Source: Methanomassiliicoccus sp. UBA386
GTDB lineage: Archaea; Thermoplasmatota; Thermoplasmata; Methanomassiliicoccales; Methanomassiliicoccaceae
Assembly (NCBI GenBank): GCA_002498285.1
Contig: DAGU01000029.1
Span: 556 to 8,514 of the forward strand
Length of the DNA stretch: 7,959 bases
Direction of reading: 5' to 3'
The notes beneath the pieces were generated by a model. The model saw only the letters and a program-made list of their open reading frames with translations. It was not told the origin of the DNA and ran no database searches. This document shows, piece after piece, positions 1-5,354 of the stretch (its first letter is position 1; the number at the start of each line of letters is the position of its first letter). Both the position numbers and the translations under genes were made by a program.

Positions 1-138
1 TGGAAGAGCGTCAACGAGCTGATGGTGCGGTTCGGCCAGGAGGTGTGCGCTCCGCTGAGGCCGAAGCACGACATCTGCCCCATCCGGGAGTTCTGCGATC
101 TTTATCTGGACGAGCAAGGTCATAAGGATCGGGCCTAG
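1..138 (+). CDS. nth: Endonuclease III-like DNA glycosylase, C-terminal end (partial)
   Basis: Only the last 45 residues are present; the gene enters from the left edge and stops at TAG 136-138. The segment contains VRFGQEVCAPLRPKHDICPI, the typical end of archaeal endonuclease III, a base-excision-repair glycosylase/AP lyase that acts on oxidised pyrimidines. In that family the C-terminus carries a [4Fe-4S] loop with spacing C-x6-C-x2-C-x5-C. Here the spacing is kept but the second position is His: C16, H23 (codon 67-69), C26, C32. His could still bind iron, or the cluster could be altered or lost; the sequence cannot say which. The helix-hairpin-helix and catalytic Lys/Asp lie outside the window, so another HhH-GPD glycosylase such as a MutY relative is not fully excluded. 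The gene converges with the minus-strand gene ending at 155. Confidence 0.8.
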   Translation, partial: WKSVNELMVRFGQEVCAPLRPKHDICPIREFCDLYLDEQGHKDRA

Positions 139-154
139 GTCTCTTCCCTGCTGA

Positions 155-403
155 TCAGCGTTTGCGTTCGTTCCTCGCTTCGGCCTCTCTTGCGTCAATG
201 TTGATGGCGACCTCGCGGACCTGGCGGAAGCAGTCGATGCATACCTGTCGGCCGCCGACCTCTTTCATCGTCCCGCCGCTCCGGGTGCCGCACAGCCAGC
301 ATATCTTTGCGTTCTCGGCGCATTGCTCTGCGCGGTGATCCGTCTTCCTTCTTTCCACCATGGAGCGGAGGGTCGGTTCCTGGCGCGAAGCTTCCTCTGG
401 CAT
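155..403 (-). CDS. Small zinc-ribbon protein, function unknown
   Basis: This 82-residue protein has two CxxC pairs, C35-W-L-C38 and C55-I-D-C58, sixteen residues apart, which is the spacing of a small treble-clef or zinc-ribbon fold binding one Zn. The N-terminus (1-30) is charged and probably disordered, and the C-terminus (62-82) is a charged, probably helical tail rich in Arg and Glu. I do not recognise a named family. It could be a nucleic-acid-binding or adaptor protein, but that is only inference from the fold. The start is ATG (complement of 401-403); no clear Shine-Dalgarno sequence precedes it, and an internal ATG at residue 15 (complement of 359-361) is a possible alternative that keeps both Cys pairs. 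It ends 16 nt from the end of the glycosylase gene on the other strand, so the two are convergent. Confidence 0.6.
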   Translation of the reverse strand: MPEEASRQEPTLRSMVERRKTDHRAEQCAENAKICWLCGTRSGGTMKEVGGRQVCIDCFRQVREVAINIDAREAEARNERKR

Positions 404-587
404 AACGGAGCCTTGAATGGCCAGGGCGTTATTTGAAATGTTGCTGGCCAGGCTGGAGCAGTATGCCGTTCAAATCGATAATTATATGGGACATCTCGAT
501 GATATTTGGTCATGTCTCTTGATGAGCTGTCAACCTTGATGATAACTGGCCACCACGGCGTCCACCCTTGGAATGACCATATGGCAC

Positions 588-609
588 ACCGTCACGGTCC
601 GATGACGGT
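588..609. repeat. Short inverted repeat upstream of the first bPH gene
   Basis: ACCGTCA (588-594) and TGACGGT (603-609) form perfect 7-bp arms around an 8-nt spacer, about 50 nt before the start at 658. It could be an operator or a 5'-leader hairpin, or chance. The rest of the 404-657 gap holds an AT-rich block (ATAATTATAT, 478-487) that could be a TATA element for either flanking gene, but its spacing fits neither start well. I see no gene in this gap. Confidence 0.3.
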
Positions 610-644
610 TGCTGGCAATAACGCGGTTTGAAGGAATAGGAATT

Positions 645-649
645 AGGAG
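645..649 (+). promoter_or_regulatory. Shine-Dalgarno site of the first bPH gene
   Basis: AGGAG lies 8 nt before the ATG at 658, within a purine-rich run from about 630. It supports this ATG over the nearby out-of-frame ATG codons. Confidence 0.7.
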
Positions 650-657
650 AACGTCGC

Positions 658-1536
658 ATGCGCAGAACGGACAAGATGCTCTACTCTCTCCTGCTGACGG
701 TGGGAGCGACCCTGCCGGCCTTCCTGACCATTGCGAATCACATGATCTACGCCAGCCGGTCCTTGACCATCTTGCAACTCCTCTCGGCGATCATCTACGT
801 ACTCATGGCGTTCTGGTTGACCATCGCGCTGACCGGCGACGGAAAGTACCTGACCGAAGGCAGATGGGATAGTTATTCAGAGGGGCGAAAGAAGGCATTC
901 AAGGAACAGTCGGCCTCGATAGGAAGGCTCATGACCCTGGTCCTGGCGATCGGAGCCGCCGTTCTGGAATCCGTCCTGTTCTTACTTCCGGCGTATTCAT
1001 GGGCCATCGTTCTGGTGACGATGATATTCACGATCATCGCATCCGTGACCGGTATCAGGCGCATATCGCGCAAGGGAAAGGAAAACTCTGGATTCTCACT
1101 GCTCAAGGACGATGACCGGATGATGCTGAATCAATGGTCATTCTCATCGATATTGATGCTCCTTGTGATCTTGCCAGTGGTCCTGTTCATATCAGGTGGT
1201 ATATTCGGTGATCTCTCGGTCACCATGGGCGATGACACGCTCAGCATCGATTCGCCGATACGAGGCTGGGACATCGCCTATTCGGACATAGACAACTGCG
1301 AACTGAAGGACGGGACGTTCGAGGTCCGTCGCGTGTCAGGGTTGGGCAATCACAGGATCATCGCTGGAAATCTGCACAATGACGAGATAGGTGACTGCAA
1401 GGGGGCGCTCTATAGGAATACGGACGCATGTGTGCTTGTCAGGACGAACGATGGGTCGTATTACGTGTTCAACGACACGTCCGTCGAAGGCACCAAGGCG
1501 CTGTATGACGAGCTGATGGAGCACCTCGGCCCATGA
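658..1536 (+). CDS. Polytopic membrane protein with C-terminal bPH-like domain (copy 1)
   Basis: A 292-residue protein with about five predicted membrane helices (roughly 8-31, 36-58, 91-110, 112-132, 163-184) followed by a soluble domain (about 186-290). That domain is homologous by eye to the C-terminal domains of the proteins at 3452, 4129 and 4671: a strand-rich start, a Y-x-D-I-D-x-x-E-L segment (208-216), a G-N-x-x-N-D-E-I-G segment (237-245), T-x-x-C (255-258), and a final T-K-x-x-Y-D-E-L helix (279-286). It resembles bacterial PH-like (bPH) domains found at the end of small membrane proteins; the exact Pfam family is not certain. It is the most divergent and largest copy and lacks the DYG and AGYAG signatures of the others. 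It is cut off from the other three by about 1.9 kb of broken genes. No function is known; sensing, scaffolding or an immunity-type role are only guesses. The start is supported by AGGAG 8 nt upstream. Confidence 0.75.
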   Translation: MRRTDKMLYSLLLTVGATLPAFLTIANHMIYASRSLTILQLLSAIIYVLMAFWLTIALTGDGKYLTEGRWDSYSEGRKKAFKEQSASIGRLMTLVLAIGAAVLESVLFLLPAYSWAIVLVTMIFTIIASVTGIRRISRKGKENSGFSLLKDDDRMMLNQWSFSSILMLLVILPVVLFISGGIFGDLSVTMGDDTLSIDSPIRGWDIAYSDIDNCELKDGTFEVRRVSGLGNHRIIAGNLHNDEIGDCKGALYRNTDACVLVRTNDGSYYVFNDTSVEGTKALYDELMEHLGP

Positions 1537-1675
1537 ACAAGGATGGCAGGGCTATGGCTGTGCTGCAATAGCAACAAGGACGAGCTGGACATCTCCCGTT
1601 CATGTGTGATCGTCGTGTTATCAATACGATTCCTAATGTATGTCGTGCATTTTTCCGAGCGAAATGATTGTGAAT

Positions 1676-1695
1676 TCGTCGTGCTGTTACGACGA
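1676..1695. repeat. Short inverted repeat in the 1537-1732 gap
   Basis: TCGTCGT (1676-1682) and ACGACGA (1689-1695) form 7-bp arms around a 6-nt loop. It lies between copy 1 of the bPH genes and the ATPase pseudogene. No T-run follows, so it is not a clear terminator. Nothing else in 1537-1732 is convincing: an open frame from ATG 1543 runs into the ATPase pseudogene in the wrong frame and resembles nothing. Confidence 0.25.
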
Positions 1696-1732
1696 TGTGG
1701 GCCTGGGTCCCGTATTCGAAGAGTGAGGCTCC

Positions 1733-2731
1733 TTTGCTCTAAGACGCTCTCTGATCCCCCGCGATATCGAAATCAATGCACTGATAAAATGGTCGAGATT
1801 GAAGATCGTCGCCTTGACCGGGGTGCGACGTTCTGGCAAGTCGAGCATCCTTATGCTCGTGGCCCAAGAGCTGAATGGACGAGGGCACAAGGTATCATAT
1901 GTTAACATGGAGGGTCAGCGCATTCGCTTCGAAGATGGCGCATGGGACCAGCTGCTTGCATGGTTCGGAGATCAGGAGGGATGGCTGCTTCTCGATGAGG
2001 TCACATCGATGAACGGTTGGGAAGCATTCCTGGCCAGGGCTCATGAGCTTCGCAAGGACCGCATACGCATCATACTCCTCGTCCCGGGCTGGCCTTTCCA
2101 CGCCCCCGCACGAGCTGAGGGGCAGGGCCGTGAACATCGAGGTCTTTCCCCTTAGCTTCCCTGAGTATCTCCGGTTCAGGGAGATTAACGTCACCCGGAC
2201 CCCTCAGGGCCTGGCCAGACTGAGATCGGAAGCGGAGCGCTACGTGAAGATGGGCGGGTTTCCCGAGGTCACGCTCTCGGACGACGACACGCTATCTATA
2301 TCCATAATCTCCTCGTACTGCCGGGACATAGTGACCTTGGACCTGGCACAGGCGACCGGTTACGAGATCGATGAGATTGAGCTCCTAGGCAAATACATGT
2401 TGCAGGCACTTTAGTTCTCGGCCTCTCATTGCTTATCTTTCCTGAAGGGCATCGGGTTCAAGACGAGCAAGGAAAAGCTACTAAGAATGGAAAGCGCAGC
2501 TCATGCCAGTTATCTCTTCATGTTCACTGAGATAATCTCCCGGAGCGTGAAGGACCGGACACTATATCCTCGGAAGTGCTATGCCGGTGACACGGGGCTC
2601 TTCATGCAATATCTGGAGATCAGGGGCGGGGGAGGCCGTTCGAAAACCTGATATTCCTCTCCGTTCGAAGGCACCTAAAGGCAGGTCGGGACGTTACCTA
2701 TTGGAGGGACCAGAGTGGGAGGAAGGCCGAC
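1733..2731 (+). pseudogene. AAA_14/DUF4143-type ATPase, decayed
   Basis: The remains read as one archaeal ATPase of the AAA_14 plus DUF4143 type, about 330 residues, broken several times. Frame 2 from about 1733 gives a native-looking N-terminus (SLIPRDIEINALIKW) leading into the Walker A motif GVRRSGKSS and then the Walker B segment WLLLDEV (about 1982-2002). No ATG, GTG or TTG precedes this N-terminus after the TGA at 1724; the first usable codon is TTG 1799, which would cut into the domain. Near 2070-2090 the frame shifts to frame 3, which continues as VNIEVFPLSFPEYLRF. An in-frame TAG (2412-2414) interrupts it, after which the same frame carries KCYAGDTGLF. Around the G-run at 2622-2635 it shifts back to frame 2 for FENLIFLSVRRHLKAGRDV and YWRDQSGRKAD, then stops being recognisable at 2731, where transposase sequence begins. 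Such proteins are common, multi-copy archaeal ATPases of unclear role. This copy cannot make an intact product. Confidence 0.85.
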
Positions 2732-3282
2732 CCGACGCGACCGGCTTCAGCGGACGAAAGCGTTCGTGGCGAGAGACGAAGCACGCCTGGCGTGCTTCGG
2801 AGGACTGGGTCAAGGCGCATGCGGCGATCGAGGTCGACGACTTCATCGTGTTCTCATATATGCTCATCACTCGAACGTGCAAGACCGTCAGATGTTCGCT
2901 TCGGTCTGGGATCGTCTGCCGAGCAACGTGACACCGATGCGCTCGCTCGCCGACTCGGCGTACGTCGGCGAGAAGTGCCTGGCGGCCGCCAGGCAGCATG
3001 GCGCCACGCCGCTGCACGCTATCAAGAAGAACGCTCGCAACTACGAGCGGCCTCGTACGCTGTACCAGAAGCTGGTCATCTTCGCTCGCCACTGGCCGAA
3101 CCGATTCACTTTGCTGTACGCGAAGCGAGCGCACGCGGCGACGGTGTTCTCGATGATCTCGACGCTGCTCAAGCATCGTCTTCGATGCCGTTCGAAACGA
3201 GGTCGGAAAAAATGAGGTCCGCGTCAAGCTCGCGCTGTTCAACCTAATACAGTTGGCTCATAGAAAGGAGTTCTGGTCATGA
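2731..3282 (+). mobile_element. Remnant of an IS with a DDE transposase (IS4/IS5-like), truncated and frameshifted
   Basis: The C-terminal two-thirds of a DDE transposase can be rebuilt from three frame segments. Frame 1 from 2731 gives DATGFSG and DWVKAHAAIEV; DATGFS holds the likely first catalytic Asp (codon 2734). A frameshift near 2860-2870 leads to frame 3, HHSNVQDRQMFASVWDRLP, then LADSAYVGEK with the second Asp (codon 2952), and the YAKRAHAATVFSMIS block. In relatives that block has Glu in an E-T/S-x-F-S-M-I motif; here the codon at 3138 is GCG (Ala), so the third catalytic residue is lost. A run of six A at 3207-3212 adds one base and brings in TGA (3213-3215). One base later the true C-terminus resumes: NEVRVKLALFNLIQLAHRKE, ending at TGA 3280-3282. 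The N-terminal part is missing and no terminal inverted repeats or target duplication were found. The family assignment within DDE elements is tentative. Confidence 0.8.
2777..2799. repeat. Perfect 10-bp-arm inverted repeat inside the transposase remnant
   Basis: CGAAGCACGC (2777-2786) and GCGTGCTTCG (2790-2799) are exact reverse complements separated by CTG. The repeat lies between the first catalytic Asp and the DWVKAH segment of the broken transposase. It could be a scar of rearrangement, a recombination or structured site, or coincidence in coding sequence. Confidence 0.5.
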
Positions 3283-3413
3283 TGGTTTTGCAACAAGGCC
3301 ATATGGGATTAACACATGGTGGAGTTCCTAACACTTGGTTCGAGGAAGATATTAAGCTGGACATCATCGATGATGGTGTATTCGGAATCAATGACGGTTC
3401 TGATTATGGCTAG
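3279..3413 (+). CDS. Small acidic ORF, 44 residues, possibly a degraded bPH fragment
   Basis: ATG 3279 overlaps the TGA that ends the transposase remnant and is preceded by AAAGGAG (3264-3270), a good Shine-Dalgarno sequence 8 nt away, although those bases also encode the transposase tail. The product is acidic in its second half (FEEDIKLDIIDDG) and ends in DYG at TAG 3411-3413. With one gap, its last 24 residues can be aligned to residues 116-138 of the bPH protein at 3452 (FVDEEISY to DVDYG), about 8 identities. The DNA around the shared GATTATGGCT also matches, and a GATATG follows at the same distance in both. This would make it a dead fragment of a fifth bPH copy rather than a gene. The alignment is short and biased by acidic residues, so it may be neither. 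No transmembrane segment is present. The 3414-3451 stretch holds only the ribosome-binding region of the next gene. Confidence 0.3.
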   Translation: MMVLQQGHMGLTHGGVPNTWFEEDIKLDIIDDGVFGINDGSDYG

Positions 3414-3432
3414 ACCATGATCAGATATGTGC

Positions 3433-3440
3433 GAGGTGAT
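3433..3440 (+). promoter_or_regulatory. Shine-Dalgarno site deciding between two starts
   Basis: GAGGTGAT is strongly complementary to the 16S 3' end. It lies 11 nt before GTG 3452 and 20 nt before the in-frame ATG 3461, so it favours the GTG. A weaker GTGAT at 3452-3456 could serve ATG 3461. Confidence 0.5.
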
Positions 3441-3451
3441 GAACTTGCGAT

Positions 3452-4060
3452 GTGATATTCATGGAAAAAGATAAAAAAATAGCACTCTACTTCCTTGCAG
3501 CCTCTATCCTTGCACCGACGGCTTTATTTGTGACCGTTATCGCTTCAGGTGTGAACCTCGGTGATGCCTTTCTGTATGGTATTGGGGCATACACTGCGCT
3601 TCCGCTCTTGATTCTCTTAGTATATATGTGGATAAGCAGGAGCGCTCCGCGTAAGATGAGGGTATACACGATTATTGCCATCCCCGTCATAACAGGGGCG
3701 CTGGTGGTCGCCTGCGCTATCGGCTCGCTCGTCGTCCTTGGGTCCGGATCCGTGTCGGCGAATCTGGACGATAAAGGACTAGGCGTGAGCGCGCCCTTCG
3801 TCGATGAAGAGATATCATACCAGGATATCGACAGCGTGGAGCTGAGGAACGATGTTGATTATGGCTCGCGAAGAGCCGGATATGCAGGCAAGAATTTATT
3901 AAGCGGCAACTTCAGGAACGATGAGTTCGGCAACTATAAGCTTGCGGTCCATAGGTCCACGGACGAGTGCATCGTAGTCCATCACGACGGCGGCATCCTA
4001 GTGTTCAATCTCGAATCGTCAGATGATACGAAGCGATTCTACGACGATCTTTCGTCATGA
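3452..4060 (+). CDS. Membrane protein with C-terminal bPH-like domain (copy 2)
   Basis: A 202-residue protein with three likely membrane helices (about 10-32, 42-62, 72-97) and a C-terminal bPH-like domain (about 100-200). The domain shows I-S-Y-x-D-I-D-x-V-E-L-R (121-132), DVDYGSR (134-140), AGYAG (142-146), SGNFRNDEFGNY (151-162), ST-x-x-C-IVV (169-176), LVFNLES (183-189) and a closing T-K-R-F-Y-D-D-L helix. These match the copies at 4129 and 4671 closely and the copy at 658 more distantly. The start is GTG 3452 or ATG 3461; the stronger ribosome site favours GTG, and the choice changes only three residues. It probably heads a co-transcribed set with the next two genes (gaps of 68 and 44 nt, same strand). 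Its function is unknown. It could also be described as a small SdpI-like or DUF3784-like membrane protein with a PH tail, but I cannot assign it. Confidence 0.75.
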   Translation: MIFMEKDKKIALYFLAASILAPTALFVTVIASGVNLGDAFLYGIGAYTALPLLILLVYMWISRSAPRKMRVYTIIAIPVITGALVVACAIGSLVVLGSGSVSANLDDKGLGVSAPFVDEEISYQDIDSVELRNDVDYGSRRAGYAGKNLLSGNFRNDEFGNYKLAVHRSTDECIVVHHDGGILVFNLESSDDTKRFYDDLSS

Positions 4061-4128
4061 CTCCTTGAAGCATGGCATGGCCAGCAAGAGGGGGAGAATA
4101 AAAGTGACGGGCGGGAGGGATCGATTCC

Positions 4129-4626
4129 GTGATAAGTAATGCCAGATTTCAGTGGGCCTTAGTAGTGATTACGCTTAGTCCCGTGATCGTGATATTTGCC
4201 GGGATGATCTTAGGCTGGCCCATAAACATTACATGGGCAGCCATAGCGGTTATGACCGTCGGGGGAATCGGCCTATGTATCAGTACGGTCAAGGGGAATA
4301 AGATCCAGGTCTACCTGAACGAGAAAGGCCTCAGGGTCACTGGGCCGCTTCTAGATGCATCCGTCCCGTATGTGGAAATAAAACATGTTGTGCTTCGAAG
4401 AAACATGGACTATGGAACTCGCATAGCTGGGTATGCTGGAATGGAAACGATCGGAGGGAACTTCGTCAACAAAGAGTTCGGAATGTACAAGGCAGGAGCG
4501 TATCTTTCCACGCCGGTATGCATCGTGGTGTCGTATGGCAAGAAGACTCTGGTGTTCAACCTCGATTCGTTGGAGGGGACCGAACGAGTCTATAGCGATC
4601 TGCGGTCAAGGCTAGGAACTAACTGA
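4129..4626 (+). CDS. Two-helix membrane protein with bPH-like domain (copy 3)
   Basis: This 165-residue protein has two membrane helices (about 8-28 and 33-52) and a bPH-like domain (about 58-163). Its motifs are YLNEKGLRVTG (62-72), VPYVEI (79-84), MDYGTRIAGYAG (93-104), GGNFVNKEFGMY (109-120), ST-x-x-CIVVSYGK (127-138) and LVFNLDS (141-147). It is closest to the next gene, with the same length, scaffold and many identical blocks, which points to a recent tandem duplication. The start is GTG 4129, chosen because GGAGG (4114-4118) sits 10 nt upstream and because the first residues (MIS) match those of copy 4. One notable change is VVLRRN where the other copies keep VELR, so the conserved Glu is Val here. 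The 68-nt gap before it holds no clear promoter or terminator, so transcription from copy 2 is likely. Function unknown. Confidence 0.75.
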   Translation: MISNARFQWALVVITLSPVIVIFAGMILGWPINITWAAIAVMTVGGIGLCISTVKGNKIQVYLNEKGLRVTGPLLDASVPYVEIKHVVLRRNMDYGTRIAGYAGMETIGGNFVNKEFGMYKAGAYLSTPVCIVVSYGKKTLVFNLDSLEGTERVYSDLRSRLGTN

Positions 4627-4633
4627 AAGGAGC

Positions 4634-4638
4634 GGAGG
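4634..4638 (+). promoter_or_regulatory. Displaced Shine-Dalgarno site before copy 4
   Basis: GGAGG lies 32 nt before ATG 4671, too far for normal initiation. The leader resembles that of copy 3: GGAGGGA, then a GAT-x-CC block, then the start codon. In copy 4 an extra 21 nt (4650-4670) sits between the GAT-x-CC block and the ATG, so the site seems to have been moved away by an insertion, or deleted down to size in copy 3. Confidence 0.45.
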
Positions 4639-4670
4639 GAATTGATACCAGATACAGACGGGACGACCTC

Positions 4671-5174
4671 ATGATCAGCAGAACACAGATCTCATGGATT
4701 TGCCTGGCCGCAGCGATCCTGTCAATAGTGATTGCTGTGGCATTCGGTCTAAGCGGCTGGCCAGACATCTACATTCTAGTAATGGTAGGAATCGCATCGT
4801 TCTTCCCCATTCTCTTCCTGGTCCTTTCGATCACCGGGGCGAAGGTCCAGGCTTATCTGAACGACGATCGCCTGAGGGTCACCGGAGGCATGCTGGACGT
4901 TAGCATCCCATACAGCAAGATGGACCGAGTGGAGCTGAGGGCCGATGTTGACTACGGAGGCCGAGTGGCAGGCTATGCCGGCTCGGACATCATCGGCGGC
5001 TTCTTCGGAAACAAGGAGTTCGGGACGTATCGAGTCGGCGTGCACCTCTCCACTCCCATATGCATCGTGGTATCCTATGGCAAGAGAATACTTGTGTTCA
5101 ATCTTGATTCATCGATGAGTACGGATAAGTTCTACCGAGACCTCGTAAAGAAAAGGGGATCCGTGGCTCTATAG
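4671..5174 (+). CDS. Two-helix membrane protein with bPH-like domain (copy 4)
   Basis: A 167-residue sister of copy 3: two membrane helices (about 8-28 and 33-55) and a bPH-like domain (about 58-162). The shared blocks are AYLNDDRLRVTGG (61-73), IPYSKMDRVELR (79-90), DVDYGGRVAGYAG (92-104), GGFFGNKEFGTY (109-120), ST-x-x-CIVVSYGKRILVFN (127-144) and T-D-K-F-Y-R-D-L (151-158). The start ATG 4671 is supported by the shared MIS N-terminus, though its ribosome site is 32 nt away, so it may depend on translational coupling to copy 3, whose stop is 44 nt upstream. A short basic tail (KKRGSVAL) follows the domain. It is the last of the same-strand set; the AT-rich inverted repeat at 5230-5250 may end its transcript. 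Function unknown. Confidence 0.75.
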   Translation: MISRTQISWICLAAAILSIVIAVAFGLSGWPDIYILVMVGIASFFPILFLVLSITGAKVQAYLNDDRLRVTGGMLDVSIPYSKMDRVELRADVDYGGRVAGYAGSDIIGGFFGNKEFGTYRVGVHLSTPICIVVSYGKRILVFNLDSSMSTDKFYRDLVKKRGSVAL

Positions 5175-5229
5175 TAGTCTTCCAGATGTGATTCAAGATT
5201 TACTGGAGGGATGGTGGGCGGATGAGAAA

Positions 5230-5250
5230 TAAAAAATGGATCATTTTTTA
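5230..5250. terminator. AT-rich inverted repeat with T6 run, likely terminator of the bPH gene set
   Basis: TAAAAAATG (5230-5238) and CATTTTTTA (5242-5250) are perfect 9-bp arms around GAT. The T6 run at 5244-5249, about 70 nt after the stop at 5174, fits archaeal termination at oligo-T tracts. The symmetry also allows an operator role upstream of hypA, about 105 nt before its start. The rest of 5175-5354 holds no convincing gene. Confidence 0.45.
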
Positions 5251-5310
5251 CCGAGCGCGCTTCAACTCACGGCCAATGAACGCCGCCGATAGCAAACTCT
5301 GGTCTCGAAG

Positions 5311-5324
5311 GTTCGCCAGCGAAC
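5311..5324. promoter_or_regulatory. Dyad GTTCGC-CA-GCGAAC directly before the hypA TATA box
   Basis: GTTCGC (5311-5316) and GCGAAC (5319-5324) are exact reverse complements with a 2-bp centre; with one G-T pair the symmetry extends to 5308-5327. It covers the place where the BRE should lie, so a bound repressor or activator would meet TFB/TBP. A transcript hairpin with the following T5 is an alternative reading, but a 2-nt loop is too tight without opening the stem. Confidence 0.4.
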
Positions 5325-5325
5325 T

Positions 5326-5333
5326 TTTTATAA
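5326..5333 (+). promoter_or_regulatory. TATA box of the hypA-hypD promoter
   Basis: TTTTATAA lies about 26 nt before ATG 5355. Archaeal transcription starts about 22-27 nt after the TATA centre, so the mRNA would begin at or within a few bases of the start codon (leaderless or nearly so), which agrees with the lack of a Shine-Dalgarno sequence there. Confidence 0.65.
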
Positions 5334-5345
5334 TGTATTGCATTA
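5334..5345 (+). promoter_or_regulatory. Shared motif TGTATTGCATTA, hypA copy
   Basis: The same 12 bases occur at 6866-6877 before the DUF1638 gene. Here the motif abuts the TATA box and ends 9 nt before ATG 5355. The flanking TAATG (5331-5335) and CATTA (5341-5345) form an inverted repeat around it. It may be a regulator site between TATA and the transcription start. Confidence 0.45.
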
Positions 5346-5354
5346 AGAGACCTG

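Noticed and set aside
1543..1905. 120-codon open frame after the first bPH gene
   Set aside because: Its second half overlaps the Walker A coding region of the ATPase pseudogene in a different frame, and its composition is not protein-like.
3201..3216. Programmed frameshift at the A6 run in the transposase
   Set aside because: The shift needed is +1, the gene already lacks its N-terminus and a catalytic Glu and has another frameshift upstream, so this is decay.
2694..3242. Minus-strand 182-codon open frame over the ATPase/transposase debris
   Set aside because: The plus strand holds recognisable transposase blocks across the same bases; the antisense product is Arg-rich and without motifs.
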